NCBI GenBank assembly: GCA_042408595.1 | Contig: JBHOQX010000087.1 | Location: forward strand, 1-64,000 | Length of the DNA: 64,000 nt | Source: JBHOQX01 sp042408595 | GTDB taxonomy: Bacteria; Chloroflexota; Chloroflexia; Chloroflexales; Roseiflexaceae | Direction of reading: 5' to 3' | In this document: one piece after another, positions 45,287 to 53,401 of the stretch | How the letters are laid out: each line of letters opens with the position of its first letter | Position numbering within the stretch: the first letter of the stretch is position 1 | Program-made: the position numbers and the translations under genes | Notes under the pieces: generated by a model | Seen by the model: only the letters and a program-made list of their open reading frames with translations | The model's database searches: none | Told to the model about the DNA's origin: nothing

Positions 45287-46483
45287 TCATCGCCGCATCG
45301 TCTCACCAGCAAGCGCCCGTTCGTAACAGCGCACCACCCGGTCGGCCACCCGCTCCCAGGTGAATTCCGCCAGGGCGCGTTCGCGCCCGGCCGCCCCCAT
45401 CCGCCGCCGCAGCCGTTCATTGGCCAGCAGCCGGGCGAGCGCGGCGGCCAACGCCCAGGCATCCGCCGGCGGGACGAGCAGCCCGGTCTCGCCATCCCTC
45501 ACAACTTCGGGGATCCCGCCGGTGCGCGCCCCGACGACCGGCCGGGCGCAGGCCATCGCCTCGCACGCGGCGATGCCGAAGGTCTCGTGGTCGGTGCTCG
45601 GCAGGACGAGCGCATCGCTGACGGCGTGGTAGCGCGGCAGTTCGGCGTTCGGCTGCGCGCCGGCGAACGCGACGCGCCCGGCGATGCCGAGGTCGCGCGC
45701 CCGCCGCTCCAGCGCGGCCCGGTGCGGGCCGTCTCCCGCCAGCACCAGGCGCGGCGGCAGGACGTGAACGCCGGCCCCGTTTCCCACCGCCGCGCCCTGA
45801 GCCCGGACCCCCGAATCCCGGCTCAGCAGGGCGACGGCTTCCAGCAGATGATCCAGCCCCTTGAACGTCACGAGCCGGCCGACGTACAACAATAGCGGCG
45901 CGCCGTCCGGGCTGAGCGACGTGCGCAGCGCCGGGTCAGGCGGCAACGGGCGGAAGGTCGCGGCGTCGAAGCCGTTGTACGATACATCGATCGGGAACAG
46001 ATAGCGCGCTTCGACCATCGCCGCGTTGTAGTGTGAGCAGGCGAACGCGCCATCGATCGCGCGGCGGAAGAAGCGGTCGCCGGGGAAGAAATCGGTGCCC
46101 TGCGAGTTGTAGAGCACGCGGGCGCCGCTGCGCCGCCGCGCCAGCGCCGCCACCGGAAAGTCGTACGGCTTCGACACCTGGATGATGTCGTAGTGCCCGG
46201 CGATCAAGTCCGGCAGAGCATGGCGCGCCATCGAGAGCCGCTCTAGCAGCTTGAGCAGGTTTAGCGACTTGCGCAGCGCCGGGTTCCGGCCCCAGCGCTC
46301 GCGCGGGATGTAGGGATAGGTCCGCACCGCGATCCGCGGATCATCCCGCTCTACGCCGCCGCGCCCGCCGAAGAGCGTGACATCGTGGCCGCGCCCGGCT
46401 AATTCGCGCCCGATCTCCCACACGAACGTCTCGACGCCGCCATGTTTGGTCGTCGTCGTCAGATTGTACAGCGCGATCTTCAC
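45287..46483 (-). CDS. Family 4 glycosyltransferase
   Basis: 398 residues. N-terminal KHGGVETFVWEIGRELAGRG and C-terminal LLLYVGRLVTFKGLDHLLEA, LVLPSTDHETFGIAACEAMA are clear GT4 motifs. Between them an odd loop (LLSRDSGVRAQGAAVGNGAG, encoded near 45762-45830) is made of spacer-like sequence and breaks a region that is usually short. GTG at 46483 overlaps the flippase stop (GTGA). The overlap implies that this enzyme and the flippase work on the same glycan. Confidence 0.87.
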   Translation of the reverse strand: MKIALYNLTTTTKHGGVETFVWEIGRELAGRGHDVTLFGGRGGVERDDPRIAVRTYPYIPRERWGRNPALRKSLNLLKLLERLSMARHALPDLIAGHYDIIQVSKPYDFPVAALARRRSGARVLYNSQGTDFFPGDRFFRRAIDGAFACSHYNAAMVEARYLFPIDVSYNGFDAATFRPLPPDPALRTSLSPDGAPLLLYVGRLVTFKGLDHLLEAVALLSRDSGVRAQGAAVGNGAGVHVLPPRLVLAGDGPHRAALERRARDLGIAGRVAFAGAQPNAELPRYHAVSDALVLPSTDHETFGIAACEAMACARPVVGARTGGIPEVVRDGETGLLVPPADAWALAAALARLLANERLRRRMGAAGRERALAEFTWERVADRVVRCYERALAGETMRR

Positions 46484-48192
46484 AGCAGCCGGGCGATCAT
46501 GGTCTTGAACGGCAGGCGCAGGCTGAGGATGCGTCGTCGCTCGCTCGCGTCCAGCCCGCCGAGCACCCGCAGCGCAACCGCGAAAACCGCAGCGGCAAGC
46601 GCCGCCAGCAACCCCAGGCTGAGCGCCGCCAACGCCTTGCCGGCGAAGGTACCGGCGCCGGGCGGGAAGGGCCAGACCGGCAGCAGCAGCGCCAGCGGCA
46701 GCGCAAAGGCCGCCGTCGCCGCCAGCACCCGCCCGGCGAAACCGAGCGGGTAGCGCAGCCCCATCTCCCGCCGGACGACCGCCAGCGTCACCAGGCGGGG
46801 CAGCAGCCGCGCCACACCGACGGCGACCGCCGCGCCCGCAAGCCCGTAGGCCGGCACGAGCAGCGTTAGCAACGGCACGCTCACCAACGCCAGCAGCCGC
46901 GCCGCCACCACCGGCCGGTAGCGCTCGTAGACCATCAGCACATTGTGCGGCACACTCAGGATCGACTCGGCGAAGGCGAACGCGATCAGGATGTAGCACA
47001 GCGGCGCCGTCTCAGTGTAGCGCGGGTAGAGCAGCGCCAGCAGGGCTGGCGTCAGCAGCGCCAGCCCGGCGCCAGCCGGCAGCAGCACTAGCAGAAACAG
47101 ACGCGAGACGCTGCCGTACGCGTCCTGCAGTGCGGCGGGGTCGTCCCGGCCGCGAATGCGTGTCAGCAGCGGCGTGAGCAGCCCGCCGAACGGCAGGTAG
47201 GCGTAGCTGAGGAAGCTCTTGGCGAAGGTGTAGGCGAAAGCCAGCAGCGCCATTTGCTCGAGCCCCAGCCCCATCGCTGTGAGCGCGAAGCTGACGAACG
47301 CCACGTCATAGAACCAGGTCGTGCCCTGCGTCAGGAACGAGACGCCAGCGAAGCGTGTGAAGCGCCCGGGCAACGTCGGGTCCGGCGCGGCGGCCGGGGG
47401 GGCCGGTGCGAGCTCGCGCGCGGCGATGGCCGTCTGCCAGACAGCCAGGCCCACAGCGACGACAGATGTGATCACCATGCCGAGCAGAACGCCGCCCACG
47501 CTCCATCCGGCCAGCACGAAAGCGATCACCAGCAACGGCTGAAGCAGCGCCACCGCGGCGGTGATGAGGTTCCAGGCCTTCTGCTTGAAATACGCCGTCA
47601 GGAACTGCATGCCCACGTCGTATAGCGCGCCGAAGAGCACCAGCACGGCGACAACCCACAGGAACAGCCGGCCACTCGCCTGGATCTGGCCGACCACCTG
47701 CTCTTGCGCAGCGAGCCGGGTCTCGGCGCGGGCCGCCTCCGCGGGCGGCGCGCCGGCCTGACGCAGTTGAGCGACCTGCTGCCGCGCTGTGGCGGTGGCC
47801 TGCCCCTCGCGCTGCAGCAGATAATCGAGCATCGGTCGGCTGCTGAACAGCATTACGGAGACGCAGACGAGCACGATCGCCAGCTTCAGCGCGATCACCC
47901 GCCGCAGAAAGCGGCCCACGCCCGCGCGGCCGGCGCGCTGCTCGACTTCGGGGATGAAACGCGGCAGGCTGCGCTCCATGCCCAGATCGGAGAGCAGGCC
48001 GATTGTCGCCGCCAGGCCGCTGATCAGAGTCAGCACGCCATACTGGGCCAGCGTCAGGTAGCGGAGCATCAGCACGCCGGCTAGCAAGCCGACGACGAAC
48101 TGCACCGGGAACAGCACAGTGTTCCAGGCCGCCGCGCCGGCCACGCGCTGCGTCAGGTTCGGCTGTGATTTCTCGCTGGTCGAGTCACTCAC
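46480..48192 (-). CDS. Polysaccharide flippase, Wzx/MOP superfamily
   Basis: 570 residues, about 14 membrane spans, starting QRVAGAAAWNTVLFPVQFVV and with the Polysacc_synt pattern LTLAQYGVLTLISGLA. It would flip lipid-linked oligosaccharide across the membrane. A predicted cytosolic/outer coiled insert (REGQATATARQQVAQLRQAG, about residues 135-175) is unusual for Wzx. GTG at 48192 is chosen because the frame further upstream runs through repeat copy 5; no good ribosome site is visible. Confidence 0.87.
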   Translation of the reverse strand: MSDSTSEKSQPNLTQRVAGAAAWNTVLFPVQFVVGLLAGVLMLRYLTLAQYGVLTLISGLAATIGLLSDLGMERSLPRFIPEVEQRAGRAGVGRFLRRVIALKLAIVLVCVSVMLFSSRPMLDYLLQREGQATATARQQVAQLRQAGAPPAEAARAETRLAAQEQVVGQIQASGRLFLWVVAVLVLFGALYDVGMQFLTAYFKQKAWNLITAAVALLQPLLVIAFVLAGWSVGGVLLGMVITSVVAVGLAVWQTAIAARELAPAPPAAAPDPTLPGRFTRFAGVSFLTQGTTWFYDVAFVSFALTAMGLGLEQMALLAFAYTFAKSFLSYAYLPFGGLLTPLLTRIRGRDDPAALQDAYGSVSRLFLLVLLPAGAGLALLTPALLALLYPRYTETAPLCYILIAFAFAESILSVPHNVLMVYERYRPVVAARLLALVSVPLLTLLVPAYGLAGAAVAVGVARLLPRLVTLAVVRREMGLRYPLGFAGRVLAATAAFALPLALLLPVWPFPPGAGTFAGKALAALSLGLLAALAAAVFAVALRVLGGLDASERRRILSLRLPFKTMIARLL

Positions 48193-48335
48193 AGGATTTA
48201 CGCAGTGGGAAGGTTTGGAAGGGCGAAGCCCCTCCGGAAACCCCTTCGTGGGCGCGCCCACGCGCACGAAAAAGATCGCCGTGGAGGGCCTGCGGCCCGC
48301 CACACTCCCGCGCCGTGGGCGGCCGCGTCGGACCT
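48193..48335 (+). repeat. Palindromic dispersed element, copy 5
   Basis: Fills the whole gap between the methyltransferase stop (48334) and the flippase start (48192). Modules in order: aggatttacgcagt left end, gaagggcgaagcccctcc hairpin, gggcgcgcccacgcgc palindrome, gtggagggcctgcggcccgccac hairpin, and ggcggccgcgtcggacct right end. It would give the transcript between two co-directional genes a strongly folded leader. Confidence 0.75.
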
Positions 48336-49221
48336 ATCGCTCACGGCTGCACGCTTCCCGCACCAGCAGCAGTTCGAACGTGCCCTGGAAGAGCGTCCGG
48401 TAGGCGATGTAGGCCGGTACGGCCAGGCCGAGCCGCTGCAGCAGGTCGCGGGCGCGGCCCTTCAGCCCGCCGGCGCGGCGCTCGCCGCGGCGTACCCGAT
48501 CCTCGCCAATATCGCCGACCCGCAGGCCGTGGCGCGTCGCCAGCGCCCGAAAGCCGCTCAATGTGAAGTAGTGCATCTCGGAGAGCCGCTGGCGATCTTG
48601 AAACGACGCGCCGCCTTTGCCCCGCCCGCGCCAGGCGATGATCCGCTCGGCCAGCGAGCGCGGCAGCCAGTTGAGCAGGGGCATGTGATAGTGCGGGTCG
48701 CGGAAAGCGTAGCGGTTGATCACCGTGACGAGCGCACGGCCGCCAGGCCGCAGCACCCGGCTGATCTCGGCGATCAGGCGCTCCGGGTCCTGCACATGCT
48801 CGACAACATCCCACGAGATCACCAGGTCGAAGCTGCCGTCCGCCAGCGGGAGCCGCTCGCCCACGCCGTTGACCACCGGAAGGTCGAGGGCATAGCGCGC
48901 GGCCCGCAGCCGGATGATCGCGCAGTACTCCGGGTTATACTCGAACGCCAGCGGGTCGGCGCCGGCCAGCGCCAGGGCCACCGCCGTGCCGCCCATGCCG
49001 GCCCCCAGGTCGAGGATGCGGCGGCCCGGGAGCGCGCCGCCGTAGCGCGCGATCGTCCGCAGGCGGTCGGCCTGGCGGCGCTCCTGCCACAACCGCCCCT
49101 CGCGCCAGTCGGCAAAATCCGGCCGCCAGGTCATATGGGCCAGCCAGCGGTCGATTCGCGCGGCCAGTTCGGCCTCGCGCGCCGGGTCGCTGGCTGGCGC
49201 AATCGCGGCGTCTGTGCTCAT
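48334..49221 (-). CDS. Class I SAM-dependent methyltransferase
   Basis: 295 residues. Motif I ILDLGAGMGGTAVALA, acidic FEYNPEYCAI, FDLVISWDVVEHVQDP and LRPGGRALVTVINRYAF. A C-terminal lobe of about 100 residues is Arg-rich. Lies between the exported propeller lipoprotein and the flippase, so modification of the surface glycan is plausible. Confidence 0.85.
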   Translation of the reverse strand: MSTDAAIAPASDPAREAELAARIDRWLAHMTWRPDFADWREGRLWQERRQADRLRTIARYGGALPGRRILDLGAGMGGTAVALALAGADPLAFEYNPEYCAIIRLRAARYALDLPVVNGVGERLPLADGSFDLVISWDVVEHVQDPERLIAEISRVLRPGGRALVTVINRYAFRDPHYHMPLLNWLPRSLAERIIAWRGRGKGGASFQDRQRLSEMHYFTLSGFRALATRHGLRVGDIGEDRVRRGERRAGGLKGRARDLLQRLGLAVPAYIAYRTLFQGTFELLLVREACSRER

Positions 49222-49281
49222 GTCGAACGTCTGTCTTCGGCGCTGCCAGCCTGGAGTTGGCAGCCTCTGCGCCCGAGCGCG

Positions 49282-51606
49282 CTACGGCACATTATACCGC
49301 GCCTGGAGCACAGGCCCGCCGAAGGCGAGCACCTCGTTGTGCCGGCCGCCGAGCGCGACATACAGCGCGCCCTCCGGCCCGGCCGCCGGCGCGGACTGAA
49401 TGGGCTCACCCAGGTCGATCCCGCCCTGGAGCGTCCCATTCTGCGCGACGATTCGCAACTGTTCGTCCGCGCCGCCAACCGCGATTCGCCCATCCGCCAG
49501 GACCGCCGGCGCAGTCAACTGATCGCCGCCGAGCGGCGTGCTCCAGCGCAGCTGACCATCCGCGCCGACGGCTCGCAGCGTGCCATCGCTGGCGGTGAGC
49601 ATAATCGCGCCATCCGCGCCGAGATCAAGGCCGCGCGGCTGCGCGCCCAACTCGGTGGTCCACCGTGGCCGGCCGCTCAGATCGAGCGCCAGCAGCTTGC
49701 CATTGTCGGTCGCGACGTACAAGGCGTCTGCGGCGGGCTCCGGCGCGAGCCGCACCGGGCCGCCGGCCTGCGCCTCCCAGACGATCCGCCCATCCGGCCC
49801 GACCGCCAGCACCCGGCCATTGTCCACGCCGACGAAGAGCGTGCCATCCTGGCCGATCGCCGGGTCGCCCGCGTGGCCGCCGAGCGCCACGCTCCAGAGC
49901 TTGTGCCCATCGGAGGCGGCGTAGGCGTCCAGCTTGCCGCGATCCGTGCCGGTGTAGAGCGCCTGACCGTCGGAGCTGATCAGCAGGATGGTTGTGGCGA
50001 TCCCGTCGATGGAGGTCGCCCAGCGCGGCGCTCCGGCGCGGGTGAATGCCTGAAGCATGCCGGTATGGCTCGTCCCGTACACCTGCCCGGCGGCATCGAC
50101 CGCGAGGCCGGGGATGCGCTTGCTGCCCGGCTTGACGACGCTCCGCGATGCGCCATTGGCTTCGATCGTTCGCACATAGCCGTTGCGCGAGCCGACCGAG
50201 ACCGCACCATCTGGCGCGACGACGAGCCGGCCCATGGGTTCGCTGCTTGGTGCGTAGCGCCACAGCTGCACCAGGCCGGTGCCCTTGATCTGTCGATCGC
50301 GCATATCCTCGCCACGGCGCTGCCGAAAATAATCGCGCAGCGCGGCGTAGCCGGGGCGCGGCGCGCCGCTCACGTCGATCAGCGCGTAATCCGCATCCGG
50401 GGCGCTGCTCTCCAGCCCACGCACGAAGACGGCGCTCACCATCGGTGCGACGGTACGAAGATACTCGAACAACTGCGCCAGGTACGGCCCCTGTTTGTCC
50501 GGCGCGACCGCCTGCTCACCGCTGAGCGCGTACCCGGCCTGCACCACCCAGATTTGCTTGTTGCCCTCCTCGCTTGCCAGCATCTCGTCGCGGAACATCG
50601 GGACATAGCCGGCGAACCCGCGCACCTGCCGTGGGCTGCGGCCATCCCATTTGCCCTTACCCGGCATTCCGCCGGTGTTGATCTGGATCGCGACGATGTC
50701 GTGCGAACTGCGGAACGCATCGCCCTGCTTCAGCAGCGTGCGGTAATACGCCAGGTCGTCGACGATCCGCGCCGGGTCATGCTCGAGGGTTGGGACGAGC
50801 GCGCCACTAAGGACGAGCGCGCACGGCTGCGCCGCCTTGATGGCGCCGTAGGCCGCCTGGAGCGCGGCGACATAACGCGCCGGCTCGGCCACCCGCCCAC
50901 CGTTGGCGGCAGCGGTGTTGAGAGCCGGCCAGATCTCATAGGCGGTGACGCGCCCGCCGGCGTGTTGCGCCAGCGCCCCGGCGAACGCGCCCAGGTCGGC
51001 GGGGTTGTCCGGCAGGCCGCCGGTGCCGCTCGCGGTAGCCCAGGCCGGCGAACCGCCGAGCGCCACGAGCAGCCGCAGCCCGCGGGCCTGCGCGCCGTCG
51101 GCCAGGGCGTCCAGCGTCTCCCAGCGGTAGTCGCCACGCTGCGGCTCCATGTCGCTCCAGCGCAGTTGCACCCGCACCCAGTCGGCGTTCAGGTCCTTCG
51201 CCTGGTCGAGCAGCCGCCCGTACAGCGCCGGAGCGGCGGCGATGATGTTGACGCCGCGCCGTTGCCGGGGCAGGCGCGTGTCCGGCCCGGCCGCGCCAGG
51301 GCAGTCGGCCGTGGCGAGTACGGTCTTTGCCGGTGTCACCGGCGCGGCGGGCGCACCGGCGCTCGGCGTTGCCGCGGCCTGGGTCGGCATGGCGGTGGGC
51401 GGCAGGGGCCGCGGCGAGCCGCCCGGCGCGAGCGGCACCGGCGTGACCGTCGGCGGGCCGGCGGTTGGCGCCGCGGCGGCCGGTGTCGGAGGCGCGATCG
51501 CCGGGGCCGGCGTCGGGGGCGCGGCAGGGCTGTTTTCGCAGGCGGCGAGCAGTGCCGCCAGCAGCAGCGCGGCCAGTGCGCCGCGCATACGGGTGGAACA
51601 TGCCAT
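49282..51606 (-). CDS. Lipoprotein: inactive-looking glycoside-hydrolase barrel plus PQQ-type propeller
   Basis: 774 residues. Lipobox LLAALLAAC (Cys about 23), Pro/Ala linker to about 110, then a TIM-barrel glycoside-hydrolase-like domain (about 115-430; RRGVNIIAAAPALYGRLLDQ, WVRVQLRWSDMEPQRGDYRW). In GH5/GH39 enzymes the acid/base lies in an EIWNEP-type motif; here the equivalent is YEIWPALN (223-230), so that glutamate is missing. From about 455 to the end are PQQ/YWTD-like blades (ISSDGQALYTGTDRGKLDAY, LAVGPDGRIVWEAQAGG). AGGAGG lies seven bases before ATG. Likely a surface sugar-binding or sensor protein. Confidence 0.78.
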   Translation of the reverse strand: MACSTRMRGALAALLLAALLAACENSPAAPPTPAPAIAPPTPAAAAPTAGPPTVTPVPLAPGGSPRPLPPTAMPTQAAATPSAGAPAAPVTPAKTVLATADCPGAAGPDTRLPRQRRGVNIIAAAPALYGRLLDQAKDLNADWVRVQLRWSDMEPQRGDYRWETLDALADGAQARGLRLLVALGGSPAWATASGTGGLPDNPADLGAFAGALAQHAGGRVTAYEIWPALNTAAANGGRVAEPARYVAALQAAYGAIKAAQPCALVLSGALVPTLEHDPARIVDDLAYYRTLLKQGDAFRSSHDIVAIQINTGGMPGKGKWDGRSPRQVRGFAGYVPMFRDEMLASEEGNKQIWVVQAGYALSGEQAVAPDKQGPYLAQLFEYLRTVAPMVSAVFVRGLESSAPDADYALIDVSGAPRPGYAALRDYFRQRRGEDMRDRQIKGTGLVQLWRYAPSSEPMGRLVVAPDGAVSVGSRNGYVRTIEANGASRSVVKPGSKRIPGLAVDAAGQVYGTSHTGMLQAFTRAGAPRWATSIDGIATTILLISSDGQALYTGTDRGKLDAYAASDGHKLWSVALGGHAGDPAIGQDGTLFVGVDNGRVLAVGPDGRIVWEAQAGGPVRLAPEPAADALYVATDNGKLLALDLSGRPRWTTELGAQPRGLDLGADGAIMLTASDGTLRAVGADGQLRWSTPLGGDQLTAPAVLADGRIAVGGADEQLRIVAQNGTLQGGIDLGEPIQSAPAAGPEGALYVALGGRHNEVLAFGGPVLQARYNVP

Positions 51607-51868
51607 GTTTCATCCTCCTCGCCAGCACGAAACCAGCGGACGCAGCACGCCCCGTGCCAGGAGCCACGCCAGAACGCCGGGATGCGCAGGGCTTCATTAT
51701 ACGGAGTTGCCGCGTGTAATGGGGGGTGATAAGCGGATGAAAAAGTCCTGCGCCGGGCGCTTGAAGCGACGGAAGGCGAAGGACGGAAGACGAAAGCAGG
51801 CCGGGCAGACGTGTCACGCTATTGCGATAGGCGCAGCTGCGGTCGGTCGGTCGTCGTTCGTTCTTCGG

Positions 51869-53401
51869 CTATCGAACGCGCTGCCAGAGCGAGACGCCGC
51901 TTTCCTCGGCCAGCCGGCGATACCGCCCGGACGCCGCCATCTCCGCCAGCAGCCGGGCCCCTTCGGGGCGCGCTTCCTCGCTGTTGATGAGCAGAAATTC
52001 GCCCAGAGCCACCTTTTCCCTGGGATAAATCACGTTGCCCGGGAAGAAGTACAGCCGCTCGCGCCGGGCGGCATGCGGCCCGATGGTGTTGGTCGCCGCC
52101 AGCGCGGCCTCCGGCGGCACGCGCGCCAGCAGCCGCTCCGCCGCGGCGATCCGGACGTGGTCCGGCTGCCGCGCCGCCAGGCCCATCAGCGGGTTGCGGA
52201 ACAGCAGGTTGCAGACCAGGCTCAGGGCGAGCAGCCCCGCCAGCGCCCCACGCCCCGCGGCGGGCCGCCGTCGGAGCAGCCCGGCCAGGGCGTACCCCGC
52301 ACCGACGATCAGGAATGGGACGATCAGCGCCTGGTAGTGGTAGCGGATGCTGGCGTGAATGTTCGGCGTGCTGGAGAGCAGATTCAGCCCGAAGATCGGT
52401 AGGGTGATCAGCAGCAGGCGTGGCTGGAGCAGCGGCAGAAACGCCAGCGGAAGGAACATCTGGAGCAGGTACGCCAGCCGCATCGCGCCACGCTCGCCGG
52501 TGAATAGCTCGCCCAGCACAAAGCCGGGCCGCGTGGCCAGCGTGCGCAAGATGGCCGCCGGCCCATCGCCGAGCCAGGGCGCGCCGTCGGGGAACTGGCC
52601 GTAGAGCAGCCGCAGGTAGAGCGAGGGCCGCCCGCCGCGGAAGGAGGGAATGAGTACGCCGAGCGAGATCGCCACCCACGCCAGCCCGACCACGATCGGC
52701 AGCCAACCGAACAGCAGGCGCCGCCGCCCGCCGGCGCGCAGCTCCCGGTCGGTCAGGGCATACGCGCCTATGCCGGCCAGCACGAAGCCAACCTCGTTGC
52801 GGCAACCGAGCGCCAGCAGCGCCGCTAGCCAGAACCGGCCGGGGCGGCGCGTCTCGAACGCGTCGAGCGCGCAGAGCAGCAAGGTCGTGGCGAACGTGCG
52901 AATCTGGAACTCGTAGAGATTGGCGTACTCGACCGGCAGGTACAGCAGGTAGCAGAGCGCCAGCGTTAGGCCGGCCCACGGCGCCAGCGCCGCCAGCAGT
53001 GGCTCCGCGGCGAAGCGCCGCCGTATCAGACGGTAGACCGGCACAGCCCCCAGCCCAACCGCGACCGTCTGGAGCAGCAGCATGGTGTAGGTGCTCGGCG
53101 CGAGGGCGTAGAGCGGCGCAAGGAGCAGCTCGGTCGGGATGATGTCGATGCCAAAGTACGAACTGGTATCGGCGAAGGCCGATGTCGCCGCGATCCGGCC
53201 ATGCACGGTGTTCCACAGCACCTGCTCGTGCACCGCCAGATCGAAGCCCATCATGAAGTTGGCGTACTTGTACCAGGCCGCGGCGGTAAAGACGGCGATG
53301 TAGCCGACGACGGCGGCAGCCAACAGAACGAGGGGGAGCGCCACACGTCGGGCGCTGAGGCGGGTGGTGGCGGCCGGGCAGCCTTCGACCCTTGTCCTCA
53401 C
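51869..53401 (-). CDS. DUF2079 polytopic membrane protein
   Basis: 510 residues, about 11 spans. The first outer loop has MGFDLAVHEQVLWNTVHG, a DUF2079 hallmark and similar in place to the catalytic loop of GT-C proteins. The C-terminal 100 residues are outside. GTG at 53401 overlaps the TGA of the preceding gene (GTGA). Function not proven; probably a lipid-phosphate-sugar glycosyltransferase. Region 51607-51868 downstream has spacer words only. Confidence 0.82.
   Translation of the reverse strand: MRTRVEGCPAATTRLSARRVALPLVLLAAAVVGYIAVFTAAAWYKYANFMMGFDLAVHEQVLWNTVHGRIAATSAFADTSSYFGIDIIPTELLLAPLYALAPSTYTMLLLQTVAVGLGAVPVYRLIRRRFAAEPLLAALAPWAGLTLALCYLLYLPVEYANLYEFQIRTFATTLLLCALDAFETRRPGRFWLAALLALGCRNEVGFVLAGIGAYALTDRELRAGGRRRLLFGWLPIVVGLAWVAISLGVLIPSFRGGRPSLYLRLLYGQFPDGAPWLGDGPAAILRTLATRPGFVLGELFTGERGAMRLAYLLQMFLPLAFLPLLQPRLLLITLPIFGLNLLSSTPNIHASIRYHYQALIVPFLIVGAGYALAGLLRRRPAAGRGALAGLLALSLVCNLLFRNPLMGLAARQPDHVRIAAAERLLARVPPEAALAATNTIGPHAARRERLYFFPGNVIYPREKVALGEFLLINSEEARPEGARLLAEMAASGRYRRLAEESGVSLWQRVR

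Noticed and set aside
48193..48303. N-terminal extension of the flippase reading frame
   Set aside because: The open frame continues upstream of GTG 48192 only because repeat copy 5 happens to lack a stop; its peptide is repeat-derived and hydrophilic, unlike a flippase start.
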